Of a DNA stretch of 64,000 bases, positions 30,401 to 43,961 are shown piece after piece. The stretch spans positions 682,001-746,000 of the forward strand of contig NW_026516664.1 of the NCBI RefSeq assembly GCF_025766255.1. The letters are read 5' to 3'. Under the pieces are notes generated by a model. That model was not told where the DNA came from and searched no databases. It was given only the letters and a program-made list of their open reading frames with translations. The position numbers and the translations under genes were made by a program. Each line of letters opens with the position of its first letter. The stretch's first letter is position 1. This DNA is from Zychaea mexicana (lineage: Eukaryota > Mucoromycota > Mucoromycetes > Mucorales > Lichtheimiaceae).

Positions 30401-32049
30401 GTCACTTGCATGGCCCATCGCTGCTGCTTTGATCCTTTACTGTCAGCTGCTGCATCATTGATTTTGAGCAAGGTAGGCGAAAGCGATTGATCATAACCAT
30501 GCAGCTCACTGTCCCATTCGTTCCGATGCAAATAAAAAGAAAACCAGACGTTCCATGCGTTCAAGATGCGATACAGTGCTTTGAGTCGCTTTTTTTCGGC
30601 TGCGGTAATCGATGGGTCGCCATTGCCACTGTTGATAATGTCGAATAATCCACACCGTAATGCATAACCTATGCCTATTCTCAGCGTCGTATAGGCCTGC
30701 TCTTCACATATCGCAGCGCATTGGTAATGTGCAAGCAATATAGCTACTCGCGTCAGTCGTAGTAATGAGCTGGTGTCAAGCGGTCGATTCTTGTCAACTG
30801 TTAACGTTGCGTCCCAAAACTGACGGTGTGCTTCCCGATAGAACAGGTCGGCATAATGCTCTAAGCTGGATGCAATATTCTGACAGCTGGTAGCGAGCGA
30901 TTGAAAGGCAGCATGGAACACCACTGCGTGAATGGCAAGAACCATCGTCTGTTCAATTGGACTCGTAGTGTTGTTGCTGTCATTTCTACTGTTATTGTTC
31001 GGGCTGTTGCTGCTTGTGGGTGTCTGTAAACCCGAGGATATGGTACTGGGAGTAGCTGCGTTGTTGACGGAGGCGCTGCCGCAGAATAACTGCGACAATG
31101 CGGGTGCAACTGCGTGATGCAGTGGAGGGAAATTGAACATGGCGCTGTACAATAAGTTGAATCTGGAAAACAAAGTGATCACATCTTTGGCGAGACTGTC
31201 CGGAATAGTAGCATGGCGGTTGTTGTTGCTGTTATTCTTGCTGTTGCTCTTGTTTAAAAGAAGGCTGAATTGCGTGATAAAGGAAGACCATATCTTGTAT
31301 GGTTGCGATGTCAGGTTGAAGAAATCAAACAAAAGCGGCGGCAATTGTGTTCCAAATAAGTAGCTTTTGGTAACTACATTGGAGTCGTTTTGACGCATCG
31401 ACTCGTATAAATCGTTGGCAAATGATATTCGCTTCAGGCTGGATCGTATGTATTCATGCTGTTGCTGTTGCTGCTGTGGTTTTTGGGAAGATGTTGATGG
31501 TGATGGTGATAGTAGTGGTGAGGATGCTGACGAAACTGCTGATGATGATGTTGATGACCGTTTTTGCTGTAATTGTGGCGATGAAAGTGGAAATAGACCG
31601 TCGCGAGATGGTTCTTTGTCTAGACTTAACAGCTGTTCTGCTGCTGCTTTTGACTCGTCCGAAAAGCTATAAAGTCCAGAGGTTGCCATGGTGTTGTCGT
31701 CCCTATGACTACTGTCGTCGCTGTTTGAAACCTCATCTTTGACTTTGGTGTGTTCGGACCGCTGGCGCCGGCCCTCGTCTTCGTAATAGCACTCCAGACT
31801 ATGCTGAGTGCACCGGGCACACGGCAGCACTGTGGAGGGCATGCGCAATTATGGGAGAGATGAGATCCGGGATTAGCGTTTGTTTTTTTAGTGTTGAACT
31901 TGAGGCCTTGCTTGTTTTTCATTTGACTTACCGCCATCGCAGCGCATTTTCTTTTGTCGGCATAATTGGCAGGCTTTGGGTACCTTGTGTCGCTTGAATG
32001 GGAAATCATCTTTAGAGCAGGAAAGCCAACGGAAGCGTGTAGAGGTCAT
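27452..32049 (-). CDS. Zn2Cys6 fungal transcription factor (large, Gln-rich)
   Basis: CDS = complement(join(27452..30244, 30337..31829, 31932..32049)), 1467 residues, three exons. The N-terminal binuclear zinc cluster has six cysteines at 27, 30, 37, 43, 46 and 53 (C-x2-C-x6-C-x5-C-x2-C-x6-C), with the basic KACQLCRQKKMRCDG start. Intron 1 cuts between the third and fourth cysteines. A helical middle region follows, like the fungal-specific transcription factor domain (LYSAMFNFPPLHHAV, then LLRLTRVAILLAHYQCAAICEEQAYTTLRIGIGYALRCGLFD). The C-terminal two thirds is disordered, with polyGln, polyAla, Ser-rich and His/Pro-rich tracts. Nuclear. Target genes cannot be told. Neither neighbour suggests a pathway. 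The start is the first ATG in frame with the zinc cluster. Confidence 0.93.
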
Positions 32050-35000
32050 TGCGTAGCAAAAGAGTTGAAATTAGTAAAAGGGAAGAAACAAGTGAGAAAA
32101 AAAAGCGTAAACAGAGGGAGTAGTAGAAGAAGAGAGAAAGAAGTGAAGAAAAGCGTATACTGTTTTTTGTTTGGGCTCACAGGTCGAAGACGATGGATGA
32201 CCTGTTTACGCTGCGTAAAGATAGCAGTGGTGGCCCTGCTTTTTTATTTTACTCTCCAGTTAGTCAGTTGGCCTATTCGCTCAAACACTGCTCGCAGTAT
32301 GGGATGTACTGCTGCATCTGCTGTTGTTCTGTATTTGGATTTGACAATTTAACCCTCACAGTAGCAGTAGCAGTAGTAATAATAGTAGTAGTAGTATCAG
32401 GATTCACTCATTGTCTACCTCTCTGCCACCAACTATGTATTTCCATAAAATCCCCCCAGATTCATGGCAGTCCGTCTCTGTCACTCTGTGCATAGCAACA
32501 ATTGCACAACAAGTAACGCGAGCGCGCGTAACGACAGCACGCACGCCGCTCTCAAACGCCCTCTCTTCGATCCCCTCCCCCAATTAGCAAGCTGTTCCCC
32601 CGCCACCCTCCTCCCTTTCTGAGTCCAACCCCTTTCCCCCTAAGATACCTTCCCCCCGATCCTATTATCTGCAAAAGAGTTGCCCGCCAAAACACCTAAT
32701 GTGGGATACACAAAAACAATACAAATACGCAACCGTCATGGTAAGTCTATCCTGACGTTATGCCAATTAATACTTCCTGTGTGTTATGAAGCAGAGTAGT
32801 TCTTGGCGATAGAATATAATCGCTGGTCATGGATGATGTTTTGATGCTGCTATAGCCTGTAAATACACACACACCCTCTTTGTTATGTTGTCCGTCGTGA
32901 CAAGTGATCCATATAGAAAGTTTCACAGCTACACAAGAAAAAATCCTGACGAAATAAACCTTCTTTTGTTCCGATACATTATACGGTTATTAATGTTAGT
33001 ATTACTACAACAACTACTACTACTCTACTTTTGTTTGCTGAAGATAATATTGCTGCTACGCATTACATCAAAATACCTTTTAGCATAGCTTTCTCGGCTT
33101 GATACTAAACCCTGTTTTCTCTCTTTTACTCCTTGAGTGTCAGAAAATACCTGCATGATTATTATTATTGTCTTGTAACGCATTCTGGTTTATTAATTAA
33201 ACTCTGTAGGTGTAGCTTAATTGTTATATGATGCTTTACAGCAGTCTCTTTCGAGCTTTTTACCCCACGATGGTTCGGTTAGCAAGATTCCACTCATACG
33301 ATCGATAACTCAAATAGAATAACAAGCCACACAAGCAACGGAACCAACTAAGCAAAGACCCGAGCCGATGCTTTCCTTTTCCCTCCGCTTGCTCTTTTTT
33401 CTTTCCCTAACCCCCAAGTTTATGTCGTGTAAAAAATAGAGCGAGCGAGAGAGAACCGAATAATCGTGGTACCAAGCTACTGCAGACATGATTACGGAAC
33501 AGAGGAAAAGATGGGGGAGTTTCACCTGATCACATAATGTTGTTGTATGTATAGTAGGAAGAAGAGTTTGTGTTCCGCAGGCGGGAGGAGACTAAGGGGA
33601 AAAAAGGAAGTTTAGTGCGCCGTTACTAGTCCTTTTTTGTGGTAACAAGAAAAGCGATGGGAGCCGAAGATCCCGTTACGTTTGTAGTGACCTAACGTTG
33701 TGTTACCCAGATCCCACCCGGATTTATGCTTTTTGCGTTTCATTTCTTGATGACACTTGTACTAGGTCCGCAAAACGCCATTTTATGATGCCTGTACCCT
33801 CTTGCATTCCATCCTCCTTTCTTTCTGTTACCTTTTCTTTCTCAATAATAACAACACCATGTATATGCAACAGGTCTTTCTGTAATGAAGCATACTGTAT
33901 ATCCTCCTCTCTCGTTTAGATGAATTACCAAGCTCAAAACCCATTATATCGAAAATTGACTCCACCAGGACAACGTTCCCCGTGAAATCTAAGTTTTCTT
34001 TTCCATCCATTAAGCAGCATGTACTTAGTATGTACATACTCACACATTCATTGAACAGCACACCTAATATCAGTAATTCTGTGTGATATACAGATAGAAT
34101 AACGATGACATTTGTAAAATGAAATAGTATATCCATACCACGGGCAGTACTTAGCAATACATAGCAAGTGTGTTTTGTGATCATTACATACTTGGCCGCT
34201 ATCCACATATTTAGTTTACTGTAGCAGCTCTTTTAACCTTGTGGCAACCAGTTAAATCGCACCAAAAAAACACAAACGAACTTTGTGCAACAGTTAAGGC
34301 TACTTTGCTGATAAATATACTTTCATCGTACATTATTGCTTTCTCTTGTTAACAATCATCTATGTCTAGGCATGAAAAACAGCAGTAAAATATATAAAAC
34401 GGTCAGAACTGTAATAAATATAATTTCGTAATAAGCGGTGTTTGCTGCTTCTCATAAGATAAAATACGATCAATATTACGCGGTCTTTACACAATTAAAA
34501 AGCAATGTCACATGGGATAATCCTGATCTCGCTTCTCCTGTTAACCGGATCTACCTGAGCATATACCATGTTTTGTTTGTTACATATATTTTTGAAAAGC
34601 AAACAGACTCATCGTCATTGTCACCATTAATGAGAACATCATTGTTGTTATGTGCCCATAAAGTAATTCTTGCAGAGAAGGTTATTGGTGCTATGGTATT
34701 TATATATACACAGAATATACTCTATTTTTATGGACCCCATGCGAAATGAGGCGCTGGCTACAGAATTGCATTGCTGCGAAAAGGTAAATGTATAAAAAAA
34801 CACTGAAGGTTGATGACGATAAGCAATAAAAGACATAACATCATGCATCACCTAGTAGTGTCAATCAGCTGTAGAACACATAAAGTTGCTGGATTTGTTC
34901 TTCAAACTGCAATTGACATCAAAGAGCTTTTAGGATATGCACAATGTACATGCTTACTGCGCTTATGCCATTGCCAAAGATGGCTCATGAAACAAGTTTT

Positions 35001-37298
35001 TGTGCAGCAGCAAGTTTTGTTTCCACTCCACCCAGTTTGTTGTTGTAAACGAATTACACAACAGTAAAATACACATATTGTATGTACTACCAAATGCCCG
35101 GTAGAAACACGATGTTCAAAAAATATAATTGCCTAAATTTTAGCTGTCGTCTCACTATATTGTCAGGTAGGGAGTAAGAAGTTAGAGTATCGATTGAGCA
35201 TCTCAAATATTGCACGTTTTTTTTCTTTGTAATTGTTCTGGTTGGACTCTCTTTAATTGATAAATAACTTTGTACAGTAACGAGATAAGAATGGAAATTT
35301 GCTGAGTCGTGACAAAGAGCGAGAGACAATTAGAAAAAAAAACAGTGAAGAGTACCCACGTTTCATTAACAAAGAAGGGGGGGATACACAAGGAGCCAAG
35401 TTATGTGGAATGATGATCATATATAGCTTATGCATGCAAAGGGCAATCCGGAATCCATTTTCATGCTTTTTGTCCGTGTGTGACCGTAACACGACATTTA
35501 GAAGCGCATCCAAACAATAGGATACCCGACCACGTACACCAGTATGTTTTCTACTGTCCATTCCTCAGCCTCTTTAGTACTAATGAGCCCGCAACATTAT
35601 TTTCACATTTATTTCATTCTGCACCTTGCTAGAAAAACATAGACAGGTTAAGGTGCGGTGAAAACGTATCAGATTACTTGGACCCGAAGGAACGGTTTCT
35701 TTCTGGAAAACAAAAGGATGTGCTGGACTTTGTTTGTTTGTCGAGAACATCTTCTGTACTTAGCTTAATGGGGACCACAACCAAAGCAGAGTGTTTGAAA
35801 ATCGCAAAATTAAGGTATATCTAAAAGTGGCAAACACCGACCATCGGGTTTTTGCTTTTTCGAGTGATGATGATGCCCCGTGTCCTGTGGTACAAGAAAT
35901 ATGCTGAGCAACATATAACAAAGTGCAAGAATTTTGTTATGATCATCCAAATAATATGCGCCAAGAGGCCAAGATTTTACAGGGTATAAGAGAGAGAAGG
36001 CGGATCACATGAGGTTAGGAAGATTATCAAGTGTGAGAATGAGTTAAAGTAGAGCGAATGAAAATATATTGTGCCTGGAAACGGGGCTGACATAGTTAGT
36101 AGGTGGGGTGACAGCTATTCAAGACAGTTGCTGTATTAAAGAAAGCTACTGCTGCCAAGCATTGTACTTTTAGTTTTGGCCCCCTATTTAGGATAATCAT
36201 TAGTAGCCACATCAGCTAACGCAACAGAAAAATTTGGCTCAGCTGCTTTTCTGTATTGTTGCGTCTGATAAACAATGATGTTTGTACAGAATGACCATTT
36301 TATAAACCTTCTACAGTGTGAAAGGGCTGTGAAAAGAAATTTTAGAGTATATAACATTATGCAAGTCTTTTTGATAATGTTGTTTCCCGGCTAGTAGGGT
36401 ATACAGTGACCTTGACTATGATAACACCTTAGAAGCAACAACAACTTCTGATCCGTCTTATGATGAAGGCTTACTTTCAAGCTAGTTTGATCATCGCAGC
36501 AACGGTCTAATCTTTCAAGTCATAGCAACCGACTTTTAAGCTAGCGGTTTCCTTGGCAATCCTCAGATTTTTCGTAGCAACAGTGTGTCATATTCATAGT
36601 GTTTCTCTTATTTGCCATGACAACGGTTCAAATTTTATACCACCGCCCTAATATCAAGGTAATGTACAACGAGCGACAGAATGGTTGTGTCATGATAGCG
36701 TTTTCTCTGGAAATAAAGACATAAAGACCTTCAGATCGTCCTCATACAAAAAGGATAAAAACCATGATATCATACCTGAAAGTCTTAAAAGCTCGTTCGC
36801 TTGCAATATATAATGAATCTTAGAACTGTAGTAGCTTGATTATAAGAAAAGATACGAATTTTCAATATTGGGGTATATATCATCAAGGAGCTGATCAAAG
36901 CGTATATATTTGTAATAATGTACGCTTGCTCTAGTAGATTGTAAGTAGAAGATAAGATAAGAAGTAGAAAGAGTGGTCTTTACATTTGCGAATTTTGTTG
37001 TTGCTGTACGAATAAGTACAAAAAAGGTGACAATGATATATATTATACTATATGCACTATTAATAAATAGCTAAAAAAAGAAATACTAATATATTTACAA
37101 CAAGAAACTTGAAAAAGAAGGGAAGTAAGAGGGAACGAGAAGTATGATGATGTAAAAGAGGCGAAGAATAAAACGGCGAAAAGGGAGGATGTGGTATGAG
37201 TATGGGAGATGAGGATATATGCGCGCACGAAATGAAATGATGAAGATGATTGAATAAATAGTATAAAATTAGCATTATACATCGATATGCTATAACCA
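32050..37298. other. Long AT-rich intergenic region (5.2 kb)
   Basis: It lies upstream of the Zn2Cys6 gene and downstream of the kinase gene. A C-rich segment at 32571-32658 is G-rich on the transcription-factor strand (listed separately). A triplet run GTAGCAGTAG... lies at about 32359-32398. Short frames at 33921-33986 (begins MNYQAQNPLYRK, 21 codons), 34438-34749 and 34810-35067 have no recognisable similarity. No gene can be supported. Confidence 0.5.
32571..32658 (-). promoter_or_regulatory. G-rich tract upstream of the Zn2Cys6 gene (G-quadruplex candidate)
   Basis: On the minus strand this stretch holds repeated G runs (six, five, four, three and four or more Gs) with short spacers, about 520-610 bases upstream of the regulator's ATG. 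This meets the simple pattern for a quadruplex in the promoter or long 5' UTR. Function is inferred only. Confidence 0.4.
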
Positions 37299-40274
37299 CT
37301 ATTTGGAAGGATTGTTGTTGGATGGGGATGTGAATGTGTTTGCTGTCACATTTGATGTTAGAACACCTCCAATCCAACCCGTTGCAAACTTGAAAACTTT
37401 GGAGGAGCCCTTGACACTTGAAAAGCGTAAACCGACAATACGCTGGTGTTGGTTGTTGTTGTCTCGTTTTCCAAATTTCGTTTGATGATGGAGGTGCTGC
37501 TGCACGGCGAATGCTTCCACCATGAATACTGACATGTCATCATCAGTCAGTTCCGTATCTAATTGCTGTTGGGATGATGGTTGGGTCTGTTGTTGCTGAG
37601 GATGGCGATGTTGCTGGTACTTGTGGTGCTTTGTACTACCTCCACCCGTGCTTGCTACACTTCCAGGGGCGGCAGATGAGTTGACTTGGATTGAATTGGA
37701 CCATATCCGTTGTTGTTGGCTGAGATTGGTATTGCTGAAGTGGTTGTACAGCATTGGAAGCGAAAGGCGTTTCAGGCCTCGGTTCCATCGACTAGCCCAG
37801 CTGTGATCACTGAAATTGCTGCTTTCGCTATCGTGTGAGGATGAGAGCTGGCTTCGACGGCGTTGCTGATTAGGATACGCCCTACTCGATGTACCTGAGC
37901 ATACATCAGAATTGTCACGAGAGCCAGGGTTGCCATGATGCTGCTGGGATAGCTTTGGATGGTAACGGAATGATGCCGATTGCTGTTCCTCTTGTTGCAG
38001 CTCGGGCGTGTAATTACGAAGTGTGAGCACACATTGAAGCTGTGTCTTGGATTCATACTTGTAGGTAATCCCAAGTAATTCGCAAGCGGATTGGACCAGT
38101 AGAATCAGCTCGTATTCATCTTGTTGCTGGGCAGATAAGGTCGCAAGTAACGGGAATTGCTGTGTTGTTGATGTGGCAGCTGCAGTAGCAGTAGTGGTTG
38201 CGAGCGGAGGAAGAGCAGCTGATGAGTCATTATTGTTATTGTTATTCTCTAGTGAGTTTGTAGAGAGCGAGGTTGTGGAATAGCCCGATACGGCCGTTGT
38301 GGACGAGACGGCGCGTACATTGCACTCGATGGTATAGTAACTGATCTGGTCCTTTGTCACGCGTTTATACAGCTGCGATAGGTTGAGGGTGGATGTGGTT
38401 TTGCGTATACGCGCTTGTTCAGGAAGTTTGAATTTTCGGAAAATATGCAAAAACGGGGATTTGAGGTCGGTCATGCTCATATGATTGATGGGCCGTAGAC
38501 GCACCTGGTCCAAGATGACCCGGATTTCCTGAAATAAGTTTGCGCGCATTAACTCAACCTTGTCGAAATTTTCATCCACGCTGGATATGGCACTATGTGC
38601 TACGCTGCCAGTGAAATAGACGGTAGTATTGACCGGGTGGTAGATGGCCGTCTTGCGAATACGCAGGCCTTTTCGTTTCTCCTCTTCCATATCTCGCAAA
38701 TATTGCCGCCGAGACCGCTCGCGGTCTGTGCGTAGACGAATGGCCTCTTCGGCATTCAGGTTGTTATTGCTGTTTCGGCTGAAAGGATCTTCCAGCCGTC
38801 CGTGATCGTTCAACCAAGGGTCGCCTTGAAGCGCTTGGCGTACGCCCAACCGCTTCCTCCGATCAAGGGACAAGCATTTGCGGATCGTGGACTTTAAATC
38901 TTCGCTGAGGTGACACGGCATGGGATAATTGCCGCTTACAACATCCTTTTTCAGTTCCCCCACAGCTGTGATGATCTTTGTAAGAATATCGTACGCAACA
39001 AGATGCTCATCGCAATTGATTGGTGATAGTCAACTTACTGCGCGCATGACCAAACGGTTCGTGTCCTGCGGTGATTCGGAACAGAAGAATGCCTAGGCAC
39101 CAGCAATCGATTTCAGGTCCAACATATTTTTGGCCAGTGATGATCTCCGGGCTATAGTACAACATGCTTCCTTTTTTTGTGTAACTCCTCATGTTAGCAT
39201 TGAAGCTTTATATCCCTCCCCCACCCCAACCCCCATCTACTACGCCAATGCAAAGCAAAAGCTGCTTACCGCAGATAGTTTTGAGGCGTTGCAATCCAAA
39301 TCGATTGCCCAAACCAAAATCAGCCAATTTGACTTGGCCATCGGGCTTGAGTAGAATGTTAGGTGCCTACATAGCAAGAGCAACAAGGATCAATTTTAGT
39401 ATAATAAACAAAGACAAGGTATATGAACCAACCTTCAGATCTCTGTGCACGACCCATCGATAATGGATATAATCAACAGCGGCGACCAATTGACGGAAGA
39501 TGGCACGTGCTTCGGTTTCGGACAATGCTCGATTCGTTTGCTGCTGCAAGTACTCGTCAAGATTAACGCCTGGCACGTACTCCATGATCAGAAAGAGGGA
39601 GTCAGCTGTTTCAATCGTCTCGTATAGATGGACAATATTGTCGTGGTCGAGTGCCTCCATTAATGCAATTTCTCGAATCAGCCGTGAAAGAATACGGTAA
39701 TCATGGACTCGTTTATCGATAATCTAAAGGAGTTACGGAGGGATGGAAGGGAGCAAGAGGGGGAAGAGAGGGTGGGGGATGAGGTAGTAGAGGGTTAGTA
39801 AGGAAGAAAAATAACAGCAAAAGCATCAGTATTCTCTTCTTGCTTCTTTACTGATATTTTTCTTGGATTTACCTTGACGGCATATTTTTCCCCAGTGAGA
39901 TAATGTTCGGCAAGCATGACCTTGCTGAATTTTCCATGGCCCAAAGGCTCCACAAACATGTATTCGCCAATGCCCTGGAGTAGCAGATCTGGATTGGGTG
40001 GCGCCAGGACTGTGGATGATGATGCTGTTGTCTTTTTGTTTGTTGACGTCTTTTGCTGCTGCTGCTGCTGTTGTTGCTGCCCTGAAGAAGGGACACTGGT
40101 ATTGTTACTATTTGGGGTATTCTCTGTGTTCTTTTGCTGTTGTTGCTGTTGGCTCCCGCTATAAGCTGCCGCTGGCTTTTTTGTTGAAGACGGTGTGGGT
40201 GGCAGCGTCGAGTCCATCTTGCTCGATCTCCGCCATTTCGATCGGAAATGGTCCGTAACATGACGAAGAGGCAT
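37299..40274 (-). CDS. CAMK-like serine/threonine kinase with KA1-like C-terminus
   Basis: CDS = complement(join(37299..38965, 39039..39170, 39270..39366, 39433..39723, 39873..40274)), 862 residues. After a Gln/Ser/Thr-rich N-terminus the kinase domain runs from about residue 105 to 370. It has a glycine loop LGHGKFSKV, catalytic lysine K134 in YAVK, HRDLK with D229, N234 in APNILL, D247 of ADFG, CGSMLYYSPEII (SPE in place of APE) and DCWCLGILLFRITAG. All key residues are present, so it should be active. The C-terminal half is disordered. Near its end ELILLVQSACELLGITYKYE and RFSSVKGSSKVFKFATGW resemble a KA1 domain, a membrane/phospholipid-binding module of Kin1/PAR-1/MARK kinases. A role in polarity or stress is inferred from that. 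Splice joins all keep phase. Confidence 0.92.
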
Positions 40275-41497
40275 TGTGTTGTTGGTTGTAATGAAGCACT
40301 ATGGCGCGGAATCGGGTAATGGGTATATTAGGGGAAGAGTGGAAGAGAGGGAGCAAAACGAAGGAGGAGGAGGAGTAGAAAGGACGAAGGAGGAAAACGC
40401 ACGACAAAAAAAACTGTTTGTTTGACGGAAGAAGAGATAGAAGAAAGGGAGTTTGTAAGTGAAAAGGAGAAGACAAAGAAGTTAAAAAAGAAACCCAGCC
40501 GTAAGCAGTAGGTGTTGTTGTTGTTGTCGTTTATTTCTGTCGATCGGTGTTAGTAGCCCAAGAAGAGAGACAGTAAACAACAGGAAAAGAGAAAAAGAAG
40601 GTGGGATTATTATTATTATTATTATTGGAATTTTGTGCGTTGTTGTGCATTGCGCTTAAAAAGGAACTCTTGTTGTGTCTGCCATATGCAGTAAGTGCTG
40701 TTTTTCCGTCTTTTTGCCACTGCATTCTGCGCGAAGCAACATATGTCATTACCGTTATATCATCTTCTCTTGAGCACCGGAAGAATTGCATGCAATGTAT
40801 GTACATATTACATACACCGTATGCCTGTCCTCCCTAATACTAATTACAGATATCTGCATCTTGGTGATAGTCCATTTCCTCATTTAAAGAGCAGTTCCAA
40901 GCTGCACGTGAGGAGGAGCAGGAGGGGCGACGTAACCAAAGCTATTAGCTTGGTGCAGCATGATTGATGATGGCTTGTTATTGTTGTTATTTACAGAAGC
41001 GTGGTGCTCTCGACACGTACACACTTTGCATTATCGTCAGTTTTATTATTAACTTGAGACACGAGGTCGAAAAAGCACAAGTCAGGAACAGTTCATAGTG
41101 CTGAAAGGAAATGCTTGTAGTGGTAGTAGTGGGATCAAGAAAGAAAGAAGATATAAACTACGAGGTATGGCTGATAATGTATGAGGTGGAATAATAGTAA
41201 TTGTAATTGTAATAATAGAAGTAATAAATAGGAATAAGGAGCAAGAGAAGAGAATCGTTGCTGTCCAAGCAATAAGCAGAGTTAATGTTCCCTTTTTCTT
41301 GTTCTTTTGGGGACAAAGAGAGGCAGAGACGAGTAACTGATCTTCGTTTGCACACTCCTTAAAATTTTGGCTTGCTTGCTTGCTCCTTATTCTATCTGAA
41401 TTGTTTGTCGATCTTTTGTTTTGTTGCTGTTGTTACTGTTAGCATTATTGCTGCTTTCTTCGTTTTCTTGGCTTGTCTGTCCATCACACAGACTTTA
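40275..41497. other. Intergenic region between kinase and ankyrin genes
   Basis: About 1.2 kb that is the promoter side of the kinase gene and the 3' side of the ankyrin gene (both minus). It contains a purine-rich plus-strand stretch just upstream of the kinase start and a TTA triplet run at about 40606-40625. No gene is seen. Confidence 0.55.
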
Positions 41498-43961
41498 TTA
41501 AATGTCCTCGCCGAAAAATCCGTTCCTGGTCAAGGTAGACTCCAGATGTCCGGGCACTTCTCGAGCCAATTCTTCTTCTCGACGCTTATCCATCTTTTTC
41601 GCAGTTAGTGCACCGAGTCCCTTCAGATAATCTACTAGACGTCGTTGTCCACCGGCCTTGGCCAAATCGAGTGTTGTACCGACTTTGCGTGGAACGTAAG
41701 AATTGAAATCGCAGCCACACCGTTCTACGAGCAGAGTGACCACTTCCAGACGTCCATGACGCGCAGCCCAATGGAGAGGTAACTCGCCACGGTGATCAGG
41801 CTGATTCACGGGAATTTGGCACGAGCGCGCCAAAAAGGAGACCAAGTCTGTATGACCTGATGCGCATGCATAATGCAACACCGTCGCACCTATACACAGA
41901 ATGTATTTTCACAATGTTATTATTAGCTCGCATAGCGCATCAACAACAACTTGTGAAAGAAAACTTTTACACAATAACAATGAATGTGAATAGTTACCGT
42001 TGCTGTCCTCTTCCAGATTCAAGCCTCCTTGTGTCACATTCACAATATATTCGACAACAGCAGCATGGCAGTGCTCAGCAGCAACATGAAGCACAGTCTT
42101 GTTTTTGACACCTGCTCCACGGGCAGCCATGAGATCTCCGCCTGCTTGAACCAGCTTCTGCAGACCTATAAGCCAGCCAACACTTGCAGCAAGATAGCAA
42201 GGTGTCACCTGTTATTATAATTTTTTTTACAACACCGAATTTGTTGCATAATTTATGCGTGAGTAAGTATAGCGGTCCAGTTTTTGACACATCAAAAAAA
42301 AAGGGCATTCCTTACCTTCTCATCTTCGATTTGACTTAGAGTCATGACATTTGGATTAGCCCCTTGCTGCAAAAGCAAATCCAAGGAACCCGGCGCTTTC
42401 GTGACGATCAGTGCGTGAATCATGCCATAACCGTACTTGACTGCATTGGCTGAGGGTGATTGTTTGGATGTGTTTGGTGACCCGCCTCGACGCAAGAAAT
42501 TGCTGTTTGCACACACAAACACACAATTTTATTTTGTTAGCCATGGAAAGAAAAATACTTTTCTGTTTTGGGGATATTGTGATAATTTGGTGGACAAACA
42601 TATGGGTTGTTTATATACCTGATAATTTTCTCTACGGTAACATCACTGCCCTTGGATTTTGCGATTGTCTCCCACAAGCCGTCTGAGCCACCGAAAATAA
42701 GAGGATCGACACGACGTTGTTGGATCAAGGAAGCACCTGTGTAACCATTCGTTGATGTGCTGGAGCGTACTGGTGTCATGGGAACAGAATGGGGGGCATT
42801 GGCATTATTAATTGGTGATGACGCTGTGTTATTGATGCTCGATGCTCCTGCTGCAGCTGAAGCATTGGGTGCCACACCAGTTGCTACTACTGCTGCTACA
42901 GTAGATGAATCAGCAGGAGCAGCCGAGGCATTAGCATTGGTACTGAACGAGGCCAAATGCTGAATAGGTTGACCGGCCTGCTGTTGTTGTTGTTGCTGAT
43001 TAGCTTGCCATGATCGCTTTCGTCGTGGATTAGCTTCTGGCACTGCAGCTGACACCGTTTGTTGTTGTTGCTGCTTTTGCGATTGCTGTACAATGGCAGT
43101 ATTAGCATTTGCAGACCCTTGCCCGTCTGTGCTTGTGGATTGGGAACTGTGCACGCTGGTTGCAATCGAATTTTGCCGTAGTCGTGGCACGGGTGGAGCA
43201 GGCTCTAAAGGCGGGCCGGGAATTGTTCCCATTGGATTGTTTGCGTTCGCCCAGTACTGTGATGCGGATGAGCTTGTTGAGGTGGATGAGGATCGAGAAG
43301 GCATGGTCGATTTGGTGCGAGGAGTGCTAGGAAGTGGAAGCTCTGTAGGGCCAATGACAGGGTCATATGCTGACTCTACCAATAAGTTCGATAACGAAGA
43401 AGGTTGCGGGCTTGTAGGGGTCAACGGATAGCCTTGCATTTGTTGTTTTTGGTGATGATTATGATGATGAGGCTGATGAGGGTAGTGAGGATGTGGGCTT
43501 GTGTCACCAGAAGATTCGGATTCGATGGATAAGCTCCGTGGACGACTCACCAGTTGTAGTTGTTTGTGTACTTCGACCGCTCGGTCGAACTTGCGTCTGA
43601 AAAACTGCATTTCACGAACAGCCTTTTCGTACCGTCGTTGATGCTCTGAAGAGATCAGTTTAAGTTCGTCGTTTTCATGTTCGAGCATTTGAGATCGTTG
43701 TTGCAACATGGTGACAAGCCTTTCATGATCTGTTATCATGCGCTTGATCTCTGACCTCATTGCTTTTCGTACTTCAGCAGCATCAATTTGCGGCAAGAGC
43801 TCATAAAGAACTTCTTTTGCACTGCGAATGGGCCTCATGTCCTCCTGAAACGATTTTGCTGGTGTTGGACCCATAGTAGTGGGTTCGCTTTCATCTATAC
43901 TAGCAAGTGATGAAGAGTTTGACAATACAGTTGATGTTGCGGAGACAGCTTTTGTAGTCAT
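41498..43961 (-). CDS. Coiled-coil and ankyrin-repeat protein
   Basis: CDS = complement(join(41498..41889, 41998..42208, 42316..42502, 42619..43961)), 710 residues. Residues about 50-135 are a charged coiled coil (EVRKAMRSEIKRMITDHERL, then HENDELKLISSEHQRRYEKA). A disordered Ser/Pro/Gln/Ala-rich linker follows. From about 445 to 670 there are ankyrin repeats: IIS-NFLRRGGSPNTSKQS, MIHALIVTKAPGSLDLLLQQGANPNV, TPCYLAASVGWLIGLQKLVQAGGDL, VLHVAAEHCHAAVVEYIVN, TVLHYACASGHTDLVSFLAR and LPLHWAARHGRLEVVTLLVE. The C-terminus is a charged helix. No catalytic domain, so it is probably a scaffold. The true start is the ATG at 43961; the frame above it offers only non-ATG codons. Specific role unknown. 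Confidence 0.9.

Noticed and set aside
33828..34208. 126-residue minus-strand ORF
   Set aside because: Cys/Leu/Ile-rich composition typical of AT-rich non-coding DNA, no domain and no ATG-supported exon structure.
36480..36660. Possible degenerate tandem repeat with GCAAC(G/C)G(T/A) cores
   Set aside because: Spacing and sequence are too irregular to call units by eye.
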